From assembly GCA_910585545.1 (NCBI GenBank), contig CAJUFN010000002.1, positions 122,428 through 186,427 on the forward strand: a DNA stretch of 64,000 bases, given 5' to 3'. The position numbers and the translations under genes were made by a program. Of this stretch, positions 32,546 to 41,646 are shown piece by piece. The number at the start of each line of letters is the position of its first letter. Within the stretch, counting starts at the first letter, position 1. This DNA is from an uncultured Lachnospiraceae bacterium. GTDB lineage: Bacteria > Bacillota > Clostridia > Lachnospirales > Lachnospiraceae. The notes under the pieces are model-generated. The model was not told the DNA's origin. It searched no databases and was given only the letters and a program-made list of their open reading frames with translations.

Positions 32546-32770
32546 ATGAAGTACAGAGAGCATTTTAAACAACATTATCAGAGGTGGCTAAAAGGATTTA
32601 CTGATGCCAACCTTGTTATTCAGGAACAAGCTCTTGGTAATCTTATTGACGGTAATCAAATTGAACACTGCCTTTTAATTGATGAAGTAATTCTTTTATA
32701 CGAACTTGTGCGTGATGAGATTGTTTACCGTTTTGGTGAGGTTATCGGACTATCGACAGATGCTGAATAA
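32546..32770 (+). CDS. Unknown small protein of the element (74 aa)
   Basis: The start at 32546 has AAGGAGCAACTTT upstream; a TTG 18 bases earlier is in frame but less likely. The product is soluble and helical (HFKQHYQRWLKGFTDANLVIQEQALGNLI, then IDEVILLYELVRDEIVYRFGEVIG). No family was recognised. It is the first gene after the operator-controlled promoter. Confidence 0.6.
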   Translation: MKYREHFKQHYQRWLKGFTDANLVIQEQALGNLIDGNQIEHCLLIDEVILLYELVRDEIVYRFGEVIGLSTDAE

Positions 32771-32787
32771 TTTAAGGGATTTTATTT

Positions 32788-33024
32788 ATGTTTAGTAAAA
32801 CTATATTAGAATTAAATCAGGATTATAAAATTAGAGAAGAATCCATCAGTAATCTGACAGACACTGAACTAGTGACTAGATATACTGAATTGTTGTCAAT
32901 TCGTTCCAGTGCGTTTGATATGGAGCTTTGTGTTTTTTGTATTAGTTACATAGAGCATTTGATTCATTGTATGTCTTTTGAGATGGTGCAACGTTTTATA
33001 GAAAAGTGTACAGTTTGCCATTGA
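32788..33024 (+). CDS. Unknown small protein of the element (78 aa)
   Basis: It starts 17 bases after the preceding gene behind AAGGGA. The product has a helical, Cys-rich C-terminus (FDMELCVFCISYIEHLIHCMSFEMVQRFIEKCTVCH, five Cys). This may be a metal site, although the spacing fits no motif I know. Function unknown; position suggests copy control, excision or defence. Confidence 0.55.
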   Translation: MFSKTILELNQDYKIREESISNLTDTELVTRYTELLSIRSSAFDMELCVFCISYIEHLIHCMSFEMVQRFIEKCTVCH

Positions 33025-33402
33025 TAACTTGCTTAACGAGGGTTTTCGCGAAGCGACCGAGTTGTTTACCTAGTTCGCGGAGAAAGCCTATATTGTTCCG
33101 GTATCTAAATCGCGGCATGCTCGATACCGTATCGTGGTTGGGATGTAAATGCCGCGGAGAACGATTAGAACTGAGATAGGTAGCAACGTGTGCCTTGTTT
33201 GATTGTTTGGTGTTTGTTGGCTTTGATAATGTTGCGAGTGGTCGGTGTGTGGTGGGATCGAGGTTCTTCCCCTCATTTGAGGGGAAGAATTCGTCCCACT
33301 GTCCGACAGAATAGTATACTTGACAATAGTAACACTTAACACTCTTTTTTCAATAACATTGACGCTTTTTATTACTTTCAAAGTGAATACTGAAATTAGC
33401 TA
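33025..33402. other. Non-coding region before the initiator gene with strong dyads
   Basis: The ~380 bases hold no supported ORF. GCGGCAT/ATGCCGC (near 33112 and 33149) encloses CGATAC/GTATCG. TTCTTCCCCTC/GAGGGGAAGAA (near 33265-33290) is a perfect 11-bp hairpin. These could be a single-strand origin, oriT parts or terminators; a rolling-circle element needs such a site. Confidence 0.5.
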
Positions 33403-33443
33403 TGTATTTACCCCCGGATAGTAATACGGGGGTAGTAAATACA
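33403..33443 (+). other. Candidate nicking origin (dso/oriT)
   Basis: TGTATTTA (33403-33410) and TAAATACA (33436-33443) flank CCCCCG (33411-33416) and CGGGGG (33427-33432), with loop GATAGTAATA. This resembles the short GC-stem/loop nick sites of pT181-type replicons and ICEBs1 (loop with ...TAATA or ...CTAACA). It ends just before the initiator gene's ribosome site. Confidence 0.6.
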
Positions 33444-33455
33444 AGGGAGACGAAT

Positions 33456-34499
33456 ATGGATAACAATCTGGAATTTATGGACAATGGTTTATTAGTGAGT
33501 GTTGATTGGCTCTCCTTTACACTATCAGCTTTTGATAACGTAGAAGATGTGCTTTCATTTCTTGGTTTTGACCCACGTTATTTCTTAGAAATGCCAAAGG
33601 GTGCAAATGGATATAAGCGTATGCGGAAGTATGCAAATTACAATATCAGTATCTTGTATGATGGCACTGAGGATATGGGGATTCATGTTAATGTTTCTGG
33701 TATCGGTATTCATGCTCTTCTCTCCGCTTTTCGTTCTACCTTAAGATGTGATACTCCTTTCGGTGAGGGATTTAATCTTTTTGATGAAACTGTATTATCT
33801 ATCTTATTATCTGAGATTACTAAATCTGGACATTTGACAAGGCTTGACATTGCGATTGATGATAAAGGGGCAAACTACTATTCTCTGGATGATATAGAAG
33901 ACCGTTTGAAACATTTACGTGTTGTAACAAAATTCCGTAGTCATAGACATATGATAGATAAAACGACATTGAATGAGAAAATAGGTCACACTATTTATTT
34001 TGGCAGTCGGCAAAGTGATATCATGTTGAGAATTTATGATAAAAAGTTGGAGCAGAATAAGAATCTTTTAGTATCTGATGATAGATATGTTAGTCATGAT
34101 TGGGTTCGTTGGGAATTGGAATTACATCGTGATCGTGCTAATGCTGTTTCAGAGTATTTGATTGCAGGCAAGTCTTTGGGTGATGTTGCTATAGGTGTAT
34201 TGTCACAATATTTTAGAATTATTGATTTGACTGATACAAACCGTAGTAGATGCCTAGAAGAAATAACATGGCAGTTATTTGCTTCGGGTGTTCAGAAGCT
34301 TGGTTTATATGTTTCGCAACGTGAGAAAACGATTGAGGATAAAAAAAGATGGATTGACAAGTTCGTTGCTCCCTCCCTTTCTTTAGTTACTCTATATGAA
34401 GGTGGTGATATTTCTTACTTAAAAAATTTAGTTTACAACAATGTTGATAGGATTAGCTTCCACGATAGAGAGCTGTTACGCAATTTTGAAATGCAGTAA
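33456..34499 (+). CDS. Rep_trans-family replication initiator / MobT-type relaxase
   Basis: This 347-aa protein starts at 33456 (AGGGAGACGAAT upstream; the frame's earlier ATG at 33402 lies inside the nick-site dyad). It has SVDWLSFTL, a metal-binding-like TRLDIAIDDKG (residues ~125-135) and YFGSRQSDIMLRIYDKKLEQ (~185-205), the pattern of PF02486 proteins such as Tn916 Orf20 and NicK. These nick one DNA strand at an origin to start rolling-circle replication or transfer. No helicase or coupling protein is present, so host or helper enzymes would be needed. Confidence 0.85.
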   Translation: MDNNLEFMDNGLLVSVDWLSFTLSAFDNVEDVLSFLGFDPRYFLEMPKGANGYKRMRKYANYNISILYDGTEDMGIHVNVSGIGIHALLSAFRSTLRCDTPFGEGFNLFDETVLSILLSEITKSGHLTRLDIAIDDKGANYYSLDDIEDRLKHLRVVTKFRSHRHMIDKTTLNEKIGHTIYFGSRQSDIMLRIYDKKLEQNKNLLVSDDRYVSHDWVRWELELHRDRANAVSEYLIAGKSLGDVAIGVLSQYFRIIDLTDTNRSRCLEEITWQLFASGVQKLGLYVSQREKTIEDKKRWIDKFVAPSLSLVTLYEGGDISYLKNLVYNNVDRISFHDRELLRNFEMQ

Positions 34500-34511
34500 A
34501 GGAGAATTTCT

Positions 34512-35408
34512 ATGACAATTTCAGAATCATTTGACAATTTTATATATACCTGCCGTCTACGTGATTTGTCGGAAAAGTCTTTACTCTGTTATACATCTTT
34601 TGTAAAACCTTTTATTTCTTTCATTGGCTCTGATTCATGCGTTGATATGATAGATAGGGATTCTGTTTTTCATTATATCGAAACACTTTATAATCGAGAT
34701 ATCGCAAAGGCAACACGTGCAACTTATATTAGGCATCTTAAAATATTTCTTAAGTGGTTGCAAAATGAATGTTATGTAAATCTGAATGTAAAAGATATAC
34801 CTGTTCCGAAAACTCCAAAAAAAGTATTGCACATTTATAACGATTCGGAGATTTCACAAATATTTCATTCAGTAACTGCTGATAAAGATTGGATTGTCTC
34901 TCGTAATTGCAGTATTATTGCTTTGATGTTGGATTCTGGATTGCGCCAAAATGAGATATGTACCTTAAGGCGCGTTGACGTCTGCTATCAGACTGGATTG
35001 TTAAAAGTTCATGGTAAAGGTGATAAAGAGCGTGTTGTTCCATTTGGCAGTTTCTCTAGGCATTTTATGAAACTGTATGACAAGCAATGTCCTTTTCATA
35101 GTGATAGGTTTTTTGTTTCTCGGCGTGGCGAATATATGTCTTGCGATTCTGTTAAACGGTTCATGTATAAGTTGGCGCAAAAATTACCTTTTGAATTATC
35201 TTCTCATAAGCTTCGGCATAATTTTGCAACTAACTATTGCCTGGATCAATATGAAAGGCATGGGCAAGTTGACATATATCGTCTTATGGTTCTTATGGGA
35301 CATGAAGATATAAAGACTACTCGGCGCTATTTGCATTTTGCAAATCAGATTATTGCATCAAGGACGAACATTTCTCACCTTGATAAAATCTTAAATTGGG
35401 AAAACTGA
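34512..35408 (+). CDS. Tyrosine recombinase / integrase
   Basis: This 298-aa protein has a SAM-like N-terminal core-binding domain (DNFIYTCRLRDLSEKSLLCYTSFVKPFI). The catalytic domain shows the Arg in LDSGLRQNEICTL (residue ~145), a Lys in VHGKGDKERVVPF, HKLRH (~239) and LMGHEDIKTTRRYLHF with the nucleophilic Tyr (~277). It ends 15 bp from attR. It should insert the element into the tRNA-Lys 3' half. No excisionase was recognised; one of the small proteins or the Arc-like protein might serve. Confidence 0.94.
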   Translation: MTISESFDNFIYTCRLRDLSEKSLLCYTSFVKPFISFIGSDSCVDMIDRDSVFHYIETLYNRDIAKATRATYIRHLKIFLKWLQNECYVNLNVKDIPVPKTPKKVLHIYNDSEISQIFHSVTADKDWIVSRNCSIIALMLDSGLRQNEICTLRRVDVCYQTGLLKVHGKGDKERVVPFGSFSRHFMKLYDKQCPFHSDRFFVSRRGEYMSCDSVKRFMYKLAQKLPFELSSHKLRHNFATNYCLDQYERHGQVDIYRLMVLMGHEDIKTTRRYLHFANQIIASRTNISHLDKILNWEN

Positions 35409-35422
35409 TTTTTCTTTCTGAC

Positions 35423-35517
35423 ACAAAAAAATCACCATCCCCACGACCTTCAACGTCGCAAAAACAGTGACCTACTGCGCGATCAGGGGTTCGAACCCTG
35501 GACACCCTGATTAAGAG
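35423..35517. repeat. Right attachment repeat of the tRNA-Lys element
   Basis: It is a 95-bp copy of 31943-32037. It covers the 3' half of the intact tRNA-Lys gene and its downstream terminator region, so the element has restored the tRNA on integration. Confidence 0.93.
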
Positions 35518-35548
35518 TCAGGTGCTCTACCAACTGAGCTAATCGCGC
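35476..35548 (-). tRNA. tRNA-Lys (anticodon CUU)
   Basis: A 73-nt cloverleaf: acceptor GCGCGAT/ATCGCGC with discriminator A, D-arm GCTCAGTTGGTAGAGC, anticodon stem CCTGA/TCAGG with loop CTCTTAA, and T-arm CAGGG-TTCGAAC-CCCTG. CCA is not encoded. The 3' half lies in the att repeat. Confidence 0.97.
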
Positions 35549-35590
35549 ATTTCGTGCTATTCAATTTATTACTTTCCTAACACGAATGCT

Positions 35591-35619
35591 ATTATATAAC
35601 AGTTTTCCAAGGATTGCAA
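35591..35619 (-). promoter_or_regulatory. Promoter of tRNA-Lys
   Basis: Minus strand: -35 TTGCAA (35619-35614), 17-bp spacer, -10 TATAAT (35596-35591), 42 bases before the tRNA. Confidence 0.8.
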
Positions 35620-35666
35620 GTGATTTTTTAAATCAATTTCAAATTCTTTTCTTCATGCAAGAAATC

Positions 35667-35695
35667 TTTACCTTCTACTTTTTATATGATAAGAT
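35667..35695 (+). promoter_or_regulatory. Promoter of trmB
   Basis: TTTACC, a 17-bp spacer and TAAGAT precede the trmB ribosome site. Confidence 0.6.
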
Positions 35696-35760
35696 TATCC
35701 CCAAGGGATAAATACCCATTTATATTTCAAACCATAATTCAGAAAGAAGGAAGACCTATG

Positions 35761-36411
35761 AGACTTCGTAATATTCCAAGGGCTGCCGAGGAAGTACCAA
35801 AGCACCCTTACGTCATACAAAATGAAACTGCCATGAAAGGCTCCTGGAATAAAAATGTATTCCAAAACGACCATCCGCTGCATATTGAGATTGGCATGGG
35901 AAAAGGACAATTTATCCTCGCCCTTGCCAAACAAAACCCAGATATAAATTACATTGGCATCGAACGCTATACCAGCGTGCTGCTGCGCGCATTAGAAAAA
36001 TTCGACACAGAAGAATGGAATACTCTAACGAATATCCGTTTTATCTGCATGGATGCAGCTACACTCCCGGAAGTATTCGCACCGGAAGAAATCGACAAAA
36101 TCTATCTTAATTTTTCCGATCCATGGCCAAAAGCACGCCATGCAAAAAGACGGCTGACTTCTACGCGCTTTTTTTCCTGCTATGATCAGGTATTAAAACA
36201 TAACGGAATTGTGGAATTCAAGACAGACAATATTGCGCTGTTCGATTTTTCTCTGGAACAAGTAGTCGAAGCCGGCTATGTTTTGGAAAAACATACACAT
36301 GATTTGCACCACGACCCATACATGAATATTGGTAATATCATGACCGAATATGAAGCAAAATTTTCCGCGCTGGGCAATCCAATCTGCAAATTGATTGCAA
36401 AAAGGAAATAG
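35761..36411 (+). CDS. trmB: tRNA (guanine-N7-)-methyltransferase TrmB
   Basis: This 216-aa enzyme methylates guanine-46 of tRNA using AdoMet. It has HIEIGMGKGQFI (AdoMet loop), YIGIERYTSVLLRAL, NIRFICMDA and the family signature IYLNFSDPWPKARHAKRRLT. FKTDNIALFDFSLEQV and the C-terminal MTEYEAKFSALGNPICKL complete it. The ATG at 35761 has AGAAGGAAGACCT upstream; the frame is open earlier but lacks a signal. Confidence 0.95.
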   Translation, partial: RLRNIPRAAEEVPKHPYVIQNETAMKGSWNKNVFQNDHPLHIEIGMGKGQFILALAKQNPDINYIGIERYTSVLLRALEKFDTEEWNTLTNIRFICMDAATLPEVFAPEEIDKIYLNFSDPWPKARHAKRRLTSTRFFSCYDQVLKHNGIVEFKTDNIALFDFSLEQVVEAGYVLEKHTHDLHHDPYMNIGNIMTEYEAKFSALGNPICKLIAKRK

Positions 36412-36452
36412 CTGCTGCATATATTATTATAAAAGCACAAGGAGTGAATCCA

Positions 36453-36593
36453 TTGAAACATTGTTCTCCTTTTCGTCGAAAACTTTGCTATCTTATGTAT
36501 CACAATCCTTGCCTCAATAAAAAGATGGTAACCTGCCGTGCTTCTTTTTGCGAAGTATATCGCATTTTAAATCATGGCAATACGTTAAAATAA
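36453..36593 (+). CDS. Candidate small Cys-rich protein (46 aa)
   Basis: The TTG start at 36453 has AAGGAGTGAATCC upstream. The product is basic, with Cys at 4, 12, 20, 28 and 33. The first four are exactly eight residues apart, which would be odd by chance. It ends at the terminator that follows. Family unknown; a zinc or iron-sulfur site is a guess. Confidence 0.4.
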   Translation: MKHCSPFRRKLCYLMYHNPCLNKKMVTCRASFCEVYRILNHGNTLK

Positions 36594-36628
36594 CGGACGC
36601 CGCACATAAAATGCGGCGCCCGTTTTTT
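36593..36628 (+). terminator. Bidirectional terminator between trmB region and sialidase
   Basis: ACGG-A-CGCCGCA pairs with TGCGGCG-C-CCGT (one A/C mismatch). It is followed on + by TTTTTT; on the minus strand it is followed by TTATTTTAAC, so it serves the convergent sialidase gene too. Confidence 0.85.
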
Positions 36629-36636
36629 ATTATTTC

Positions 36637-39600
36637 TTATACATCATAACGTTTTCTTTTTGTAAAAACTACTACTGCCAATCCAAATGCTGCCATTGTA
36701 ACCAGGATCATGACCGGAGCCTCATCACCAGTTTTTACGGTCTTATTATTGCTGTTTTTCGTAGTTGTCTTTCCGGAAGTATCGGAAGCAACTTTATTAT
36801 CATCCTCTGACTTTTGACCGCCTGATACTGCTGTGTTATCTTCTATTTTCAGCTCTTTTGCTACTTCTTCCAATGCTTTCACTGCCTGATCGATCTGGAC
36901 CTGTGTCGCATTCTCATCTTCGAAGACTGCCACTGCCTGTGCGTATGCTGCCTTCACTGCTTTTGCAGTCTTAGCTGCATAGAGGCTTAAGTCTACTTCT
37001 TTGATCTTTCCTATGAGTTCTTCTAACTTATCCTTATTTGGAATCTCACGAAGCGTACGTCTTGCTGCTTCCAATGTTGCTCTCGCCGCATCCACTGCAT
37101 CCTGTGTTGCTGCATCATCGTTGTATACGCCAAGCGCTGCATCATATGCTGCCTTAAAGATTGCAAAGCTCTCCTCTGTATAGATTGCTTCGTTGTTTAC
37201 AAACGAAACAGATTTATCAATCAGTTTCTTAAGTGCATCTTTATTCACTGCCGGTGCTTCCAATGTCAAGCCTGCATATGCTGAGCGGAGCACTGCTGTC
37301 ACTTTATCTACCACAGCCTGATCATCCTTGGTCAAATTATCATTCGCAAGTACTGCTTCGGCTGCTTTTAAAGCCTCACTGAATATACGTGCACTTTCTG
37401 CTGTATAACCCTTCAACTCTGTATCTTTTACCGAGTTGTATACTTCAAGTAATTCACTCTTATCAGCCGGCTCTTTCTCCGGTACTTTGACCTCTAATCC
37501 GTTAAGTGCTGCTTCCAATGCGTCTGCTACCGTATCTACCAATCCCTGACTGACACCGTCTGTATTAAGAACCAATTCACCAAGTGCCAATGCTTCCTGC
37601 ATCGTTGCTACGCTTGCTTCGGTGTAACCGCTTGTATCAGTTGCTTTCGCCTGATCTACCAGCATCTGCAATCTGCTCTTATCTACTTTTACTTCTTCTT
37701 CCACAAGCTCATCGATTGCCTTCTGAAGTGCCTCTGTCGCAGTCTTAATATCTCCTGCTAATGCATTTTCGCCATCTTGCAATACTTCCAAGGCTTTCGC
37801 ATATGCGCTTTGAAGTGCCGCCGCAGTTTCTTCTGTGTAGTTATCAATGTTTGGAAGATAGAAATCTCTCACCTCATCTGCCAGAGTTTGCAGCGGCTTA
37901 TTATCTCCGCCAATAAAATCAAGCATATGTACCAGTGCAAGCAGTTCTTTATATACCTGATTGACTTCCTCCTGGCTTACGGTATTATCCGCTAAAATCG
38001 CCTCTGCTTCCTGGTATTTTGCTTCCAATGCCGTCCTTACTGCCGGTATTACACTGGCATACCCGTCTTTTGCCATCTGCTCTCCCGCATAAGCAAAGAG
38101 GACTTCCAAATCTGACTTGTCTGTTTCCACCGGCTCTACCGGAATCTCCTCAGAGCCTGTCACGCGAAGTTCTGCTGCCGATGCAAAATCATTGTCTGCC
38201 TGATCGCTTACTGCATCCAGGGAAATAAGTTTTACATACTGTGCAGCTACCGCCTTAAAGGACACTGCTTTCCATGCTGCGTCTGTATTCCAGTTGCCCT
38301 GTGCCGCATCCACCCAGTTCTCACCGTCACTGCTTACCTGGATTTTATATTCTGTAATTTTACCATTGTCTCCGCTGCTCTGACGAGGAAGATATCTGAT
38401 ACCATCCACTAGCATAGATTTTCCAAGATTTAGCGTGATCCAATGATCTTCTCTTCCAAGTCCGCCATTCCAATCCGTATGCCATAAAGTATTGCTGTCG
38501 CCATCCAGTACTCTTTCCGGACCTTCTCCGCTCTGATAATCTCCCGCTGTTGCTGTGACTCCATCTAACGGAATATCTCTCTCATCATCAGATGGATCCT
38601 GCCCGATATATCCTAAGTCTACTTCCATATCCGTAGAACTTACAGACAATCCTGCCTCATTCCTTACAGAACCATTTTCATCAGAGATAATCTTTGGTCC
38701 CCGGAATGCAATCTGCCCTTCATCGCCATCTTTCACCACATATTTAAATACCACTGCCGTATCGTTATTTCCGCCGGATACATAGTCTGCATAACGTGCT
38801 TCCCCATTCAATCTGAAACGCAACTGCGGATTTCCTTCCACAATCACATTTTGATCCATGTTCGCAGTGAACATATAAGTATCACCTGGCAGCGTGGACT
38901 CATGCTCTGTCTCTTTTACTACATCATAGCTTACAGAGGTAATCCTTGGGTTTAATAAGTTCACTTCACTCTTAATGAAATCAATGTTAAAAGATGTAAA
39001 CTTAATTGTATTTGCCTTTTCATAAAGCAGTCCCATTATGCCCTCACCCATGTCAGACAAACAAGAATATGCATAATTTCCCGGAGCAAACATCTTCGAT
39101 TCCGTCCATTGAACACTGAAACTATCCTCCGTCTCAGTCACTTCACCGATACGAAGCGTTCCGTTATTTCTTCCGCTTCCGCCCGGGTTGGACATAATGA
39201 CTCTGTCTTTTCCGTTTTCTGTCACTCCAAAATGTAATACGGACAACTGACAGTATACTTCTGTAGCATCTGTATTGATAGGAGCGCTCCATGTCTCACC
39301 ACCGTCCGTACTTCTTGAGACTGCAACTTTTCCGTTTCCGCCTGTATTTCTCATAAACTGAAGAAGATTTCCGCTGTTTAACTCAATAATCTGACTCTCT
39401 GTCAGCTGCTGGCTAAATTCAGGATTCTGGGAATCTCCCATATCTTCGCCCCTTGCATCATTCGGAGATATTCCTCTTTCCCATGTCACGCCATTGTCAT
39501 CACTGTAAATACATGCAGAGGACTGAAAACCTGAATTGTTGGTATAATAAATCGGGAATACAAGACGTCCTGCATGTTCGCCATTCTTAAGCTCTATACC

Positions 39601-41610
39601 AAATCCAGGACCGGTACCGCAGAATTTCATCCAGCTTTCCTTAACCTGTCCACTTACGTTCACCGGATTACTCCATGTCTGCCCGTTATCATCACTGTAT
39701 GTCAGCCACAAATAGCATGTTCTCAAAATCTGCAGCGGTGCTGAATCATTTCCGGCACGCTGACTGCTCAAATAAATATTTCCTACATATTCTTCGCCAT
39801 CATACAAATCACCTTTGTTATGATATGCATTCTCGCCGGACCCTTCGTCTACCCTATAATCTGTCTTGTTCCCCGCCGCGTCATATACTTCACTTCCACG
39901 AAGCGTATATTTATTGCCCTGTGCATCTGAAAGTTCAAGATAACTCTTTCCATCCTCTGCCACAACAAATCCATTACCTGCGGTTGAAATAGATGAAAAT
40001 CCTGTAGATTCCGGGAACATATCCACCAACATCCAGACACGTCCGGACTCTGTCGAAATCATAACCGGGTCGATCAAAAACGCCGACTGTGCTCCTGTAT
40101 CATATGGCTGAGACTTCAAATCGATCACCTTGTTGAAATCACTCCATGTCTGACCTTTATCATTACTGATTCTAATAGTCGTATCAATATCTCCCCAGTC
40201 AGACCAATGATCATTTCTCTGGTCAGCTGCCGCAATTACGACATCATCTTTTGTTGTAACAAGCGCCGGAATACGATAATTGAAAGCATCCTGATCTCCC
40301 ATATCAAAAATGCCGTATTCCTCCGTCTTCACTACGCCTTCTTCATACTCCGGAAGGTCTTGTGGTTTTGTATCTCTATTTAACTGGCGAACCTCATCTG
40401 CATTTAACACATAGTCATATACATGTACACTGTTAATCGTTCCGCCAAATGCCCACTTAGAACCTGCTCTTTGAATACCACCGATAGACAATGCGTCCGG
40501 TGTCCATGTACTTCCGGTAAGAACGCCTTCCACCGAATTCGAACCTACGAGTTCACCATCCAGATAATAGACAACTTCCTCTCCGCTAAAGGTAACCGTT
40601 ACCGTATGCCAATTCGTATTGTTCATAGCTCCATCCGCAGCTGTCACAAACTGATGACCAGAACCATCTCTTACCTCCATACCGATCCTTCCATTTGCCG
40701 GATTGATATACATTGCGCCATATCCGTTTTCTGCATCCTTCTGCGACAACGCAAACAATGCATTCAAACCATTTGATAAGTTATCCAATTTATATGCGAA
40801 TGAAAAGCTTCCTTGTGTAAGTGCAGCAACCGCTGCTGCGTCTTCATCCTTAGCCACAATCCCTTCGTTCGTTCCGTTAATTACGCTGCGTCCATATGTA
40901 AGAACCGGCTCTTCCAATACTGCTCCTCCATGATCTTTGATCACCTGCTCCTCAGAAATGGCCCCATTATAAAGCTTTGCATTTTTAATGCTTCCTGTAT
41001 AGAGATAACTGTTTCCACTGATTCTGTTAGCTCCGCCAAATGTTACGGAAGTCGGTTCCCATCCCATATTATTTACAAAATGAGTGGCAGAAGCTGACAC
41101 ATTCATAACATTTTTCTGATCAAGATATACTTTATATCCCTCATTCTCTGCCACTATGAATGTGAGCGTATGCCAATTATTATCAGCAAGATTTACATCA
41201 GCTATGTCCACATATCTGTGATCATTTCCTCCCTCGCTGTCTCTTAACTCAAATCCGATGCGATTGCCGCCGCTGATATATAGGGAGATATAATGATTTG
41301 TACTGGTCGTTGAATTAACTGCCGCAAGTGACATAAGCCCTGTATTTTCTGTCTTAAAGCTTACCGTGATCGCCGCACTGCCAAGATTTTTCACAAATTC
41401 TAAGTCCTCATCCGGAATCGCGTATCTTGATTCTGCAGTTCCATCATAAGTGCGTTCCTCTTCCAAATATGTCTTTGAGAGAATCTCTTCTGCCTGCGCT
41501 GCGATATCAGTAGTTTCTACCGCCTTAGGCGCTCCTGCAAGCGAAACAACGGTACTCTGACAGAGCATAGCTGCCGCAAGTAAAATCGCCAATAGTTTCT
41601 TCCTTTTCAT
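36637..41610 (-). CDS. Large wall-anchored exo-alpha-sialidase
   Basis: This 1657-aa exported enzyme is predicted to free sialic acid from mucin or host glycans. It has a signal peptide (KKLLAILLAAAMLCQSTVVSLAG). Two LamG-like beta-sandwich repeats follow (~50-230, ~245-410). The catalytic six-bladed part (~425-880) has YRIPALV and Asp boxes SNDKGQTW, YSDDNGQTW, YSDDNGVTW and SRSTDGGETW. A beta domain and an F5/8-type (CBM32-like) lectin domain (~1000-1160) come next. Five or six FIVAR-like helical repeats (~1170-1580) form a stalk. It ends in VKTGDEA, a membrane segment and KRKRY, a sortase-type anchor. AGGAGG precedes the ATG. It lies 36 bases after glgB. Confidence 0.93.
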   Translation of the reverse strand: MKRKKLLAILLAAAMLCQSTVVSLAGAPKAVETTDIAAQAEEILSKTYLEEERTYDGTAESRYAIPDEDLEFVKNLGSAAITVSFKTENTGLMSLAAVNSTTSTNHYISLYISGGNRIGFELRDSEGGNDHRYVDIADVNLADNNWHTLTFIVAENEGYKVYLDQKNVMNVSASATHFVNNMGWEPTSVTFGGANRISGNSYLYTGSIKNAKLYNGAISEEQVIKDHGGAVLEEPVLTYGRSVINGTNEGIVAKDEDAAAVAALTQGSFSFAYKLDNLSNGLNALFALSQKDAENGYGAMYINPANGRIGMEVRDGSGHQFVTAADGAMNNTNWHTVTVTFSGEEVVYYLDGELVGSNSVEGVLTGSTWTPDALSIGGIQRAGSKWAFGGTINSVHVYDYVLNADEVRQLNRDTKPQDLPEYEEGVVKTEEYGIFDMGDQDAFNYRIPALVTTKDDVVIAAADQRNDHWSDWGDIDTTIRISNDKGQTWSDFNKVIDLKSQPYDTGAQSAFLIDPVMISTESGRVWMLVDMFPESTGFSSISTAGNGFVVAEDGKSYLELSDAQGNKYTLRGSEVYDAAGNKTDYRVDEGSGENAYHNKGDLYDGEEYVGNIYLSSQRAGNDSAPLQILRTCYLWLTYSDDNGQTWSNPVNVSGQVKESWMKFCGTGPGFGIELKNGEHAGRLVFPIYYTNNSGFQSSACIYSDDNGVTWERGISPNDARGEDMGDSQNPEFSQQLTESQIIELNSGNLLQFMRNTGGNGKVAVSRSTDGGETWSAPINTDATEVYCQLSVLHFGVTENGKDRVIMSNPGGSGRNNGTLRIGEVTETEDSFSVQWTESKMFAPGNYAYSCLSDMGEGIMGLLYEKANTIKFTSFNIDFIKSEVNLLNPRITSVSYDVVKETEHESTLPGDTYMFTANMDQNVIVEGNPQLRFRLNGEARYADYVSGGNNDTAVVFKYVVKDGDEGQIAFRGPKIISDENGSVRNEAGLSVSSTDMEVDLGYIGQDPSDDERDIPLDGVTATAGDYQSGEGPERVLDGDSNTLWHTDWNGGLGREDHWITLNLGKSMLVDGIRYLPRQSSGDNGKITEYKIQVSSDGENWVDAAQGNWNTDAAWKAVSFKAVAAQYVKLISLDAVSDQADNDFASAAELRVTGSEEIPVEPVETDKSDLEVLFAYAGEQMAKDGYASVIPAVRTALEAKYQEAEAILADNTVSQEEVNQVYKELLALVHMLDFIGGDNKPLQTLADEVRDFYLPNIDNYTEETAAALQSAYAKALEVLQDGENALAGDIKTATEALQKAIDELVEEEVKVDKSRLQMLVDQAKATDTSGYTEASVATMQEALALGELVLNTDGVSQGLVDTVADALEAALNGLEVKVPEKEPADKSELLEVYNSVKDTELKGYTAESARIFSEALKAAEAVLANDNLTKDDQAVVDKVTAVLRSAYAGLTLEAPAVNKDALKKLIDKSVSFVNNEAIYTEESFAIFKAAYDAALGVYNDDAATQDAVDAARATLEAARRTLREIPNKDKLEELIGKIKEVDLSLYAAKTAKAVKAAYAQAVAVFEDENATQVQIDQAVKALEEVAKELKIEDNTAVSGGQKSEDDNKVASDTSGKTTTKNSNNKTVKTGDEAPVMILVTMAAFGLAVVVFTKRKRYDV

Positions 41611-41646
41611 ACTTTTTTATTCCTCCTTTTCTTTTTGGGGATTTGC

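Larger units (their letters stand above)
31943..35517. mobile_element. Minimal integrative element in tRNA-Lys(CUU)
   Basis: Two 95-bp repeats 3,480 bp apart bracket an Arc-like repressor gene (minus) and, on +, two small genes, a Rep_trans initiator/relaxase gene and a tyrosine integrase. The integrase ends 15 bp before the right repeat, as is usual. A hairpin like a rolling-circle nick site precedes the initiator gene. It could be an integrated plasmid or a mobilizable element of the MobT kind; there are no conjugation or capsid genes, so it would depend on another element or phage to spread. Repeats near 32043, 32071 and 32107 (TTGACA) may be integrase arm sites. Confidence 0.88.

Noticed and set aside
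33088..33381. 97-codon minus-strand ORF in the mobile element
   Set aside because: It covers the dyad-rich origin-like region, is Thr/Ser/His-rich, and shows no ribosome site or family motif.
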